5,825 nt of DNA. It comes from an uncultured Bacillota bacterium (GTDB lineage Bacteria > Bacillota > Clostridia > Peptostreptococcales > Anaerovoracaceae). Below are positions 1 to 5,282 of this stretch, piece by piece. The notes beneath the pieces were generated by a model. It made no database searches. It was not told the origin of the DNA and worked only from the letters and a program-made list of their open reading frames with translations. A program made the position numbers and the translations under genes. The DNA is taken from NCBI GenBank assembly GCA_902465215.1, contig CABQMM010000091.1, positions 1 to 5,825 on the forward strand. Direction: 5' to 3'. The first letter of the stretch is position 1. Each line of letters opens with the position of its first letter.

Positions 1-16
1 CTTTATTATATTTCCC

Positions 17-739
17 CTATGCGACAACAACTATCAAGTTGTTGTCCTCTTTATATACCGGAATATACACTTTATGACCAAGTGCGAATAAGGTCTGAAT
101 ATACGGATCATCCTCTAGTTCCTCCGGAAAAAAGCCATTTACCATAAAGAACGCCGCCTTTTGCTTTGAAATCGCCTTTTTTATCGAGCGATAAAACGCG
201 CTCTCCTGCATCTGCCGAAGCAAGTTGGCGTCTGTTTTCCCCTTATATTCGGCAATATATGCCGCCGATTCCGTATATTGCAGAGGCTCAGCATCCGGCG
301 GAAGAAAATGCACGGCAGACCAGTCCAGTTTCCCGTCTCTTTGCAGCTCGAGCATCTGCGAAACCGCTTGCGGATTTGTGTGTAAAACGCACCAACCGAC
401 CATTTCGTCTTTTGCAGCATCATACAGACGCGAAATGACCTTAAAGATCCCTCTCAGTTTCTTTTCGTAATCCGCTTTATCCGTTTGACTGCCGGCAAAA
501 ATATTGGATGCAAAACTGCACACAGTCGTCGGATCGTGCCTATGCACCGCGGCTTGTTCCGCAAGTTCCGACATAATCGCATACTGTATTTCCACATCGT
601 TTGAAAGAATTTCTTTTAGACAGGATTCTTCCGGCGGTCTTTCCTGATCAGTATTTTTGCTTATGTCTGTATCCATAGTAAAGGAAACGATATACGGAAG
701 ATAATCCTCCCAAAGTTCTTGCAATGTGATTTTTTTCAT
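17..739 (-). CDS. Uncharacterised 240-residue soluble protein, last visible gene of the exporter operon
   Basis: I do not recognise this protein. It has no signal peptide, no hydrophobic segment long enough to span a membrane, and no nucleotide-binding or metal-binding motif that I can see. The N-terminal two thirds look mostly helical. Residues 29-39 (NTDQERPPEES) look like a flexible acidic loop. The C-terminal 45 residues alternate short hydrophobic strands (AAFFMVNGFF, KVYIPVY, NLIVVVA) with an acidic helix (PEELEDDPYIQTLFALG), suggesting a small alpha/beta end domain. A GTG at 748 is in frame, but AGGGAG at 748-753 overlaps it and sits 8 nt before the ATG at 739, so I choose 739. The gene begins 18 nt after the permease stop, which suggests co-transcription and perhaps a role linked to the exporter (inference). 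Coding is confident; function is unknown. Confidence 0.8.
   Translation of the reverse strand: MKKITLQELWEDYLPYIVSFTMDTDISKNTDQERPPEESCLKEILSNDVEIQYAIMSELAEQAAVHRHDPTTVCSFASNIFAGSQTDKADYEKKLRGIFKVISRLYDAAKDEMVGWCVLHTNPQAVSQMLELQRDGKLDWSAVHFLPPDAEPLQYTESAAYIAEYKGKTDANLLRQMQESAFYRSIKKAISKQKAAFFMVNGFFPEELEDDPYIQTLFALGHKVYIPVYKEDNNLIVVVA
23..46 (-). repeat. Perfect inverted repeat (10-bp stem, 4-nt loop) inside the 3' end of the uncharacterised gene
   Basis: Read on the minus strand, GACAACAACT and AGTTGTTGTC are exact reverse complements separated by TGAT. The hairpin covers the codons for residues 232-239 and ends one codon before the TAG stop. No T-tract follows: the next bases are GCATAGGGGAAATATAATAAAG-like AT-rich sequence, so a classical intrinsic terminator is not supported. 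It could be an mRNA 3'-end stabilising or attenuating hairpin, or a chance effect of repeated Asn and Val codons. Confidence 0.7.
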
Positions 740-747
740 GGCATTCA

Positions 748-753
748 CTCCCT
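748..753 (-). promoter_or_regulatory. Ribosome binding site that sets the start of the uncharacterised gene
   Basis: The minus strand reads AGGGAG here, 8 nt before the ATG at 739. It overlaps the in-frame GTG at 748, which could not use it. This favours the shorter protein beginning MKKITLQ. Confidence 0.65.
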
Positions 754-757
754 ATGC

Positions 758-2122
758 TTATTCACTTTTAATCGCTTCCAGTGCTGAAATTTTAACCGCC
801 TTATTTGCCGGATAATAACCCGAAGCGAGGCCGATAAAAATTGAAAATACGATTGCAAACGCTACCAGCCATACCGGGATTACCGAAATTCGGCTGACAC
901 CTTCGCCACCAAAGATTGCCTGCAGCAGAGCTTCTTTCGTAAAGCCCATGCCGATAGAGACAATGTTGATTCCCCACGATATCAGGAAACTGAAAACACT
1001 TCCGACAATTCCGCCCAAAAGTCCGATTGTACCGGCTTCCATCAGGAAAAGCGCACGTATATCTCTTACATAACAGCCGAGCGATTTCATAATTCCGATT
1101 TCCTTGGTTCGCTCGGAAATAGACATAATCATCGTGTTGGTAATGCCGATTGCCGCTACAAAGAGGGAAATCGCGCCCAATCCGCCGAGCATCAGCTGCA
1201 TCTGGCGAGCACTCTTCTGCATTTCCTCACGCATGCTTGCCATGGAATAGGTATTGTATCCCATTGCCTTAATCTCAGACTCCACATCGCCAACGGTATT
1301 GATATCCGTTGCCTTGACACTCATGCTTGTGTATTCCGTCTTTCCCGGCGGAAGGCCTGTAATTTTAGATATAATATCTTTTAAGGTATCAATGCTGATC
1401 ATCAGCCCCTGAGAAGTTTCATATCCTTTTCCGTAATCTTCTTTTACTCTTCCGGTTATTTGAATCTCTCTTTCGTATGAGTTTTGGTTGGAATCCGTAA
1501 ATTTAAGCGTTATTGGCGCGTTCATCAGATTGAAATACGGATCCGGATAAACGGGATCTTTGATCTCCCTGCCCTGATCATCGTACTTTGCTGACCAGTA
1601 ATCAACCGTGTTGCGGCCGTCCGGCAGAAGAGTATCTTTGAACGCATAGGCAAAAAACTGTCCGGCAACCGCTTCGTCCTTGCCTTTTCCCGCCGTTTCG
1701 GCTTCGACGAATTCATATCCCATGGACTCGAGTGCTTGCGTATCCACGCCTATGAGTGGCAGCCAGTCCGTATCCGCATATCTCTGATTGGATCCTGCAT
1801 ATGCCCCAACTGTATAATCATAGGCTTCATATTTCGGAAGGATCGCCTGCACGCCTTCAATCTGCGAAAAGCTTTTAATCGCATCATCGTCGAGCTTCAT
1901 CGTTTTTCCGTCCTGAGAGGTCCCTTGTGACACCTCAATAATGGTTAAATCCCCCATATTTTCAAGCATTTGGTTTTGAGACTCGGTCATTCCGATACCG
2001 ATGGATACCATGACAATAATCGAACAGCAGCCGATAAACACGCCCAAAACCGTCAAAATCGTACGTCCTTTTCGTCTTTTCAGATTCTCGACGCACATAT
2101 TCCAAATATCTGAAAATCTCAT
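758..2122 (-). CDS. MacB-type ABC transporter permease (FtsX/MacB_PCD domains)
   Basis: This is the membrane subunit of a MacB-like (type VII) ABC transporter, expected to work as a dimer with the ATPase encoded upstream. It has the usual layout: a basic N-terminus (LKRRKGR at 14-20), TM1 at about 21-43, a large extracytoplasmic MacB_PCD-type domain at about 45-310, then three TM segments at about 312-335, 365-385 and 415-433. The cytoplasmic coupling motif SERTKEIGIMKSLG (336-349) and the C-terminal YYPANKAVKISALEAIKSE are hallmarks of the family. The length of 454 residues is slightly above many family members; the extra seems to lie in the extracytoplasmic domain, which has a Tyr/Asp/Pro-rich stretch around residues 170-200. 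The ATG overlaps the previous TAA by 1 nt (TAATG), and AAAGGGG at 2130-2136 gives a spacing of 7. Translational coupling is therefore likely. Substrate cannot be read from the sequence; peptides, lipoproteins, antibiotics or cell-wall signals are all family precedents. Confidence 0.93.
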   Translation of the reverse strand: MRFSDIWNMCVENLKRRKGRTILTVLGVFIGCCSIIVMVSIGIGMTESQNQMLENMGDLTIIEVSQGTSQDGKTMKLDDDAIKSFSQIEGVQAILPKYEAYDYTVGAYAGSNQRYADTDWLPLIGVDTQALESMGYEFVEAETAGKGKDEAVAGQFFAYAFKDTLLPDGRNTVDYWSAKYDDQGREIKDPVYPDPYFNLMNAPITLKFTDSNQNSYEREIQITGRVKEDYGKGYETSQGLMISIDTLKDIISKITGLPPGKTEYTSMSVKATDINTVGDVESEIKAMGYNTYSMASMREEMQKSARQMQLMLGGLGAISLFVAAIGITNTMIMSISERTKEIGIMKSLGCYVRDIRALFLMEAGTIGLLGGIVGSVFSFLISWGINIVSIGMGFTKEALLQAIFGGEGVSRISVIPVWLVAFAIVFSIFIGLASGYYPANKAVKISALEAIKSE

Positions 2123-3954
2123 TATTTATCCCCTTTGTTTCCTGCATCCGTCAGCGTATCGTTTGTATCATTGGTTCCGTTTAATTCGTCATCCCAGCTG
2201 TCCCAAAGTTCCTGTTCCTTCTTTGCAGCTTTTGCTTTTTTTCTCTTTTTCAAAATAACGCTGGTGACGATTCCCAACACAACTGCGACTGCAGCGACAA
2301 TCCACCAGTTGAATCCGCCTTCTTCCGCATCCGGATCCTCCATTCCCGGATCGTCCATACCCGGGTCGCTCGGCTGCATCGCCTGAACATCCATCGTAAC
2401 CGGGAAAATTCTTTCCTTGGAATCCCCGTTTCCGTCTTCGTAGCTCACTTTAATGTCGAACGAGCTTTCTCCGGCTGCCGCTGCGGTTATCGCAAATGCG
2501 ATGGTTCCGTTTTTGCCGGGTTCAAGATTTCCGACTGTCTGCAAAGGACTCGCTGACTGAACATCGCCTTCAAGACTTGCTTCCACATTCGCAATATCGG
2601 TTTTGCTTTTATTGACATAGTTAAGGGTAATGCTTATTTCGTCACCTTCGGTTATGTAATCCGGAACAACCGGATTCGAAATTTCAAATTTATCAGGCTG
2701 ATAAACCGGTACGGAAAGCTTAATATCGGCACTCGTCGAAGTTCTCTTCTTTTGGTCGACATATTCATATTTAAAGTTCAAAGATACCGTCTGCGCACCG
2801 TTTGTCACGGTTTTCATCACCTTCATCGGAATGCTTACCGATTTGGAAGCCCCCGGTTTTACCTTGTTAAAGAAGAAGGAGTTGGTTGAGCCATTAATCA
2901 TCATGCCTTCTCCGCCTTCTGCCGTAACAACCAGATTCTCAACATTCAGCTCGCTGCTCGTATTTTTAAACTTGAAGCTGAAGTTAAACTCGCTGCCGGC
3001 AGGGACAGATGAACTGCCATAGTTGAATTTCGTCACGATGATATTCGGAACCGGACTGGTCGGTTCTTCCTCTTCTTTTTTATTATCGTCCTTTTTCTCT
3101 TTTACATATGCGGGAACGGTTACTCTGCCCTTCGCAGTTCCGTTTTGCGTATTCACTCTGTTGTAATAGTCAAATTCGATTTCCGCGTCTACATACTGGT
3201 TTGCACTTTGAATGTCCTTCAGACCCTTCACCTGAAGCTGCACGGTTGCGGTTCTTCCCGTATTGATGTTTCCGAGCTGGAATGAAGATGCTCCGCCGAC
3301 GATCATCAGAGAATCCGAGGTCGTGAAGGAAACAACCGGGTTCTGCATGTTTGCTTTTCCGACATTTTTAATGCTGATATCCAGCGTCATTGTTTCGCCG
3401 GCTTTGATGTCATGCGGCAGTTCGTTTCGGCTGACAACCGCTTTCGGCGACGGAATCGGATCCGGTGTAGATGGCTCGGACGGTGTGTCCGTAGGCTCCG
3501 TATAGACTTCTGCTTCAGTAATGGTTGTCTCTAGTGGCTGATATGCTGTGGCGCCATTTCGGATCATAATTTTAAAGCTCTGTCCCACACCTTTGTATTT
3601 CAGGTCTTTAAAGGTAACTTTAAATGCAAAGGAAGAGCCTCCTTTTATTTCTTCCAGGCTTCCATCTTTAATCGTCCCTCCGCTGAAGCTGTCACTAAGC
3701 CTTGAAATATCAAGATCTCCGAGATTCACGCCCGGACCTGATGTTGAGTTGTACTTTACTTTCAGCGTGATGTCCACACTGTTTCCTTTTCGAATCGTGG
3801 TACGGTTTACATCGTATCCGGTCACTACAAACTCATTGCCGCTTCCCGAATCTGCTTTCGAGCCGTCATCAGCAAACGCAAACGCGCTCATCGACGCCAA
3901 TGCCATCACAAACGCCATACATATAACAAAACTTTTTTTAAAAATCTTTTTCAT
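2122..3954 (-). CDS. Secreted, membrane-anchored protein with four tandem Ig-like (CARDB/COG1361-like) domains
   Basis: The 610-residue product is built for the outer face of the membrane. It has a signal peptide (basic MKKIFKK, hydrophobic core 9-24, probable cleavage after AFA at 26-28) and four beta-rich repeats at about 42-150, 171-283, 304-418 and 420-524. A Pro/Thr/Ser linker lies at 151-170, a Lys/Glu linker at 284-303 and an Asp/Pro/Gly-Met stalk at 525-546. One TM helix (about 548-568) is followed by a Lys-rich stop-transfer stretch and an acidic cytoplasmic tail. Repeats 2-4 share the pattern 'G[DE]/AG-x-[hydrophobic]-x-[FLI]-x-[FIVY]-x-N-[TVK]', e.g. AGETMTLDISIKN, AGSEFNFSFKFKN and EGDEISITLNYVN, which matches CARDB/COG1361-like folds. 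There are no Cys residues in the mature part. The ATG at 3966 is in frame but has a poor ribosome site; GGGGA at 3960-3964 fits the ATG at 3954, which also gives a cleaner signal peptide. Lying between ATPase and permease, it is probably an exporter partner (inference). Confidence 0.9.
   Translation of the reverse strand: MKKIFKKSFVICMAFVMALASMSAFAFADDGSKADSGSGNEFVVTGYDVNRTTIRKGNSVDITLKVKYNSTSGPGVNLGDLDISRLSDSFSGGTIKDGSLEEIKGGSSFAFKVTFKDLKYKGVGQSFKIMIRNGATAYQPLETTITEAEVYTEPTDTPSEPSTPDPIPSPKAVVSRNELPHDIKAGETMTLDISIKNVGKANMQNPVVSFTTSDSLMIVGGASSFQLGNINTGRTATVQLQVKGLKDIQSANQYVDAEIEFDYYNRVNTQNGTAKGRVTVPAYVKEKKDDNKKEEEEPTSPVPNIIVTKFNYGSSSVPAGSEFNFSFKFKNTSSELNVENLVVTAEGGEGMMINGSTNSFFFNKVKPGASKSVSIPMKVMKTVTNGAQTVSLNFKYEYVDQKKRTSTSADIKLSVPVYQPDKFEISNPVVPDYITEGDEISITLNYVNKSKTDIANVEASLEGDVQSASPLQTVGNLEPGKNGTIAFAITAAAAGESSFDIKVSYEDGNGDSKERIFPVTMDVQAMQPSDPGMDDPGMEDPDAEEGGFNWWIVAAVAVVLGIVTSVILKKRKKAKAAKKEQELWDSWDDELNGTNDTNDTLTDAGNKGDK
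2333..2362 (-). repeat. Two tandem 15-bp units encoding the Asp-Pro-Gly-Met stalk
   Basis: On the plus strand GGATCCTCCATTCCC is followed directly by GGATCGTCCATACCC, 13 of 15 bases alike, then by a decayed third start (GGGTCG). The repeat encodes the DPGMDDPGMEDP stretch just before the transmembrane helix, so stalk length could vary by unit gain or loss. Confidence 0.75.
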
Positions 3955-3959
3955 AATTT

Positions 3960-3964
3960 TCCCC
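3960..3964 (-). promoter_or_regulatory. Ribosome binding site that sets the start of the Ig-repeat protein
   Basis: The minus strand reads GGGGA, 5 nt before the ATG at 3954. The alternative ATG at 3966 has only GTATAAGA before it and would itself supply part of this site. The downstream start is preferred. Confidence 0.6.
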
Positions 3965-3968
3965 ATTC

Positions 3969-4700
3969 TTATACTATATTTTCTTCCTGCTGATTCGTCC
4001 TTACATCGCTGACAATCTGACCGTCGATTAAGGTCACAATTCGATCCGCATAGGTCGTCATTTCAGGATCGTGCGAAACCAAAACGATTGTCTGATGAAA
4101 AGTCCTGGCGAACTTCCGAATCATCTGCATAACCTCTTTTGTCGTCTTCGTGTCCAGATTTCCTGTCGGCTCATCCGCGAAAACAATCTCCGGACGACTG
4201 ATAAACGCCCTGGCAATACCTGCTCTCTGCTGCTGGCCGCCGGACATCTGCCCCGGGAAATGGTTCATGCGGTTCAAAAGCCCCACACGGTGAAGCATTT
4301 TTTTCGCTTCCAATTCCCGTGTCTCCTTTGGAATGCCGCGAAACATCAAAGGCATCGCAACATTTTCAACCGCCGTCAATTCTTTCAGCAGATTATAAGA
4401 CTGAAAGACAAAGCCGATATGCTCTTGCCGGAATGCCGCCAGCTCGTTCTCGTTCATTCTCGAAATCGATCTTCCGCCTATCAAAACCTGTCCCCGTGTC
4501 GGTTTTTCAAGTCCTGCGAGCTGATTCAGCAAAGTACTCTTGCCGGAACCGGAAGTTCCGAAAATGCAGCAGATTTCGCCTCGGTTAATCGCAAGGTTGA
4601 TGTTTTTTAAAGCGATGACATGTTCTTCGCCCATGACATAAACCTTGCTGAGATTCTGCACCTGAATCACAGGTCTGTTTCCGGAATCTTTTTTCTCCAT
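3969..4700 (-). CDS. ABC transporter ATP-binding protein, MacB/LolD/FtsE family
   Basis: This is the cytoplasmic ATPase that powers the MacB-type permease encoded two genes downstream. All catalytic motifs are intact over 243 residues, the normal length for the family: Walker A GTSGSGKST (48-56), Q-loop Q100 in FVFQSYNLL, signature MSGGQQQR (152-159), Walker B IVFADEP (172-178), D-loop NLD (181-183) and the switch histidine H210 in VSHD. The signature begins with Met where the consensus is Leu, a mild substitution. FVFQSYNLLKELTAVENV and DEPTGNLD are typical of the LolD/MacB subgroup rather than of importers. A GGAAGGGG ribosome site at 4707-4714 lies 6 nt before the ATG. This is the first gene of the operon; the next start is 14 nt beyond its stop. 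No fused HlyD or permease domain is present, so it is a stand-alone subunit. Confidence 0.96.
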   Translation of the reverse strand: MEKKDSGNRPVIQVQNLSKVYVMGEEHVIALKNINLAINRGEICCIFGTSGSGKSTLLNQLAGLEKPTRGQVLIGGRSISRMNENELAAFRQEHIGFVFQSYNLLKELTAVENVAMPLMFRGIPKETRELEAKKMLHRVGLLNRMNHFPGQMSGGQQQRAGIARAFISRPEIVFADEPTGNLDTKTTKEVMQMIRKFARTFHQTIVLVSHDPEMTTYADRIVTLIDGQIVSDVRTNQQEENIV

Positions 4701-4706
4701 AAATTA

Positions 4707-4714
4707 CCCCTTCC
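4707..4714 (-). promoter_or_regulatory. Strong ribosome binding site of the ATPase gene
   Basis: The minus strand reads GGAAGGGG, 6 nt before the ATG at 4700. It supports that start and efficient translation of the first operon gene. Confidence 0.7.
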
Positions 4715-4755
4715 TTATTAAATTTTATTATGCATTTTCTGCTATATACATGTAC

Positions 4756-4784
4756 ATTTTATTATAAATATTGAATATGCGCAA
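4756..4784 (-). promoter_or_regulatory. Candidate sigma-A-type promoter of the exporter operon
   Basis: On the minus strand a -35-like TTGCGC (4784-4779) is followed after 17 bp by TAAAAT (4761-4756). A perfect TATAAT (4766-4761) lies 5 bp upstream but has no well-placed -35. The start site would fall near the palindrome TACATGTA (4747-4754), which might be an operator. In such AT-rich DNA these matches are weak evidence. Confidence 0.35.
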
Positions 4785-4931
4785 CGCTTTTAATTGACAT
4801 TTTTCGCCGAAATTTTCAAAAATAGATGCATATAAAATTTCCAAAAAGCAGAAAAAGTACAAATTATTACATAAAAAGTCCTTTTTTTGATGTTTTTGCA
4901 TTTTCTTCTTTTCTTTTGTATTTTTTTGCGG

Positions 4932-4937
4932 TATGAT
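4932..4937 (+). promoter_or_regulatory. Possible -10 element for the small zinc-ribbon gene
   Basis: TATGAT lies 53 nt before the ATG at 4991. At 17 bp spacing the -35 region is only TTTTCT within a T-rich run, so a housekeeping promoter is poorly supported. CATCTTA at 4945-4951 matches the CATNNTA form of sporulation -10 elements, but no matching -35 is visible. Confidence 0.25.
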
Positions 4938-4975
4938 TTGGTTACATCTTAGGTCGCACTTAGTAAAATCAGAAC

Positions 4976-4984
4976 AAAGGAGGT
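4976..4984 (+). promoter_or_regulatory. Near-perfect Shine-Dalgarno sequence for the small zinc-ribbon protein
   Basis: AAAGGAGGT is fully complementary to the usual 16S rRNA 3' end and lies 6 nt before the ATG at 4991. It is the best ribosome site in the window and the main reason to believe so short a gene. Confidence 0.85.
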
Positions 4985-4990
4985 ATAGAT

Positions 4991-5101
4991 ATGAGTCAGA
5001 AATGTAATTGCTCGCTATGCGGAAACATGTATCATACGGTCGCTTTTCATGGCGGCTTCGTATGCGAAAGCTGCATTGATTATATTAGGTCGAATGACTG
5101 A
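4991..5101 (+). CDS. 36-residue zinc-ribbon protein, possibly Gin/CsfB-like anti-sigma factor
   Basis: This very short ORF has an ideal ribosome site and five cysteines (5, 7, 10, 25, 28). They form CSLC (7-10) and CESC (25-28) separated by 14 residues, which is a treble-clef or zinc-ribbon spacing. His15 and His20 lie between them. The second knuckle, GGFVCESCIDYIRSND, resembles the '[GK]F-[IV]-C-x-x-C-x-x-x-I' region of Gin (CsfB), the small protein that inhibits sigma-G in Bacillus and has homologues in spore-forming Clostridia. This similarity is from memory of the family, not from a search. The protein is shorter than Gin, lacking its C-terminal tail, so it may be a divergent or reduced member, or an unrelated zinc-binding microprotein. 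It is transcribed divergently from the exporter operon. Coding is likely; the function is tentative. Confidence 0.7.
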   Translation: MSQKCNCSLCGNMYHTVAFHGGFVCESCIDYIRSND

Positions 5102-5102
5102 G

Positions 5103-5189
5103 ATGAAAATACGAGAAAAGAGAAAACTGTTCAGAAGTCTTGAAATCCAAATTAAAATTGCCAATACCTTCAAGGAGATCCTGCTTTAA
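5103..5189 (+). CDS. Possible 28-residue basic peptide, coupled to the zinc-ribbon gene
   Basis: An ATG one base after the zinc-ribbon stop (TGAGATG) opens a 28-codon frame ending in TAA. The product starts MKIREKRKLFRS and has a hydrophobic second half (LEIQIKIANTFKEILL), so it could form a cationic amphipathic helix. It has no cysteines, and no clear ribosome site of its own (only AGG at 5087-5089), so translation would depend on coupling. It may be a real peptide, a decayed tail, or a chance frame in a 3' UTR. I do not recognise it. Confidence 0.35.
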   Translation: MKIREKRKLFRSLEIQIKIANTFKEILL

Positions 5190-5225
5190 GCGGTTCTCTT
5201 GACACAAAAACGCAGCTTTGTTTCA

Positions 5226-5269
5226 AAGGGCGCCCCTCCTGTTTCCTATTCCATAATTCGGACGCCCTT
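5226..5269 (-). terminator. Long-loop stem-loop downstream of the flavin reductase gene, possible terminator
   Basis: On the minus strand AAGGGCGTCC (5269-5260) can pair with GGGCGCCCTT (5235-5226), giving 10 bp with one G-U pair and a 24-nt loop. It begins 13 nt after the flavin reductase stop. No T-tract follows directly; a TTTTT lies about 20 nt further on, after a second small hairpin (CTTTG-AAA-CAAAG, 5216-5228). On the plus strand the same stem has an A-C mismatch, so it fits the minus transcript better. Intrinsic termination is plausible but unproven. Confidence 0.35.
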
Positions 5270-5282
5270 CTCCATACTAAAA

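Larger units (their letters stand above)
4701..4990. other. AT-rich divergent intergenic region
   Basis: These 290 bp separate the minus-strand exporter operon from a plus-strand small gene. They are much richer in A and T than the flanking genes, with a plus-strand T-rich stretch at about 4881-4927. They hold the candidate promoters and ribosome sites listed separately, plus an 8-bp palindrome TACATGTA at 4747-4754, just downstream of the operon's candidate -10. I see no tRNA, riboswitch or strong hairpin here. Confidence 0.7.

Noticed and set aside
5..10. Perfect TATAAT on the minus strand just after the uncharacterised gene, as a promoter for a gene to the left
   Set aside because: No -35 lies at a proper distance: TTGATA (37-32) is 21 bp away and TTGTTG (30-25) only 14 bp. 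AT-rich DNA gives such matches by chance.
3548..4012. Plus-strand ORF of 154 codons
   Set aside because: It lies antisense to the start of the Ig-repeat gene and the end of the ATPase gene, whose domains and signal peptide are clear. It has no ribosome site and no family features.
4071..4610. Plus-strand ORF of 179 codons
   Set aside because: It is antisense to the ATPase, across the codons of its conserved motifs; it is a shadow of a strongly supported gene.
4794..4799. TTGACA on the plus strand as a -35 for the small zinc-ribbon gene
   Set aside because: No -10-like hexamer lies 16-18 bp downstream (the region reads CAAAAA), and the gene is nearly 200 bp away.
4728..4901. Minus-strand ORF of 57 codons beginning MQKHQKKDF in the divergent intergenic region
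   Set aside because: It lies in very AT-rich DNA, has no real ribosome site, is rich in Phe/Asn/Ile/Lys as expected from base composition, and would run through the candidate promoter of the exporter operon.
4949..5092. TTAGGTCG occurring twice (4949-4956 and 5085-5092), as a possible autoregulatory site
   Set aside because: An 8-base match with one copy inside coding sequence is weak and could be chance.
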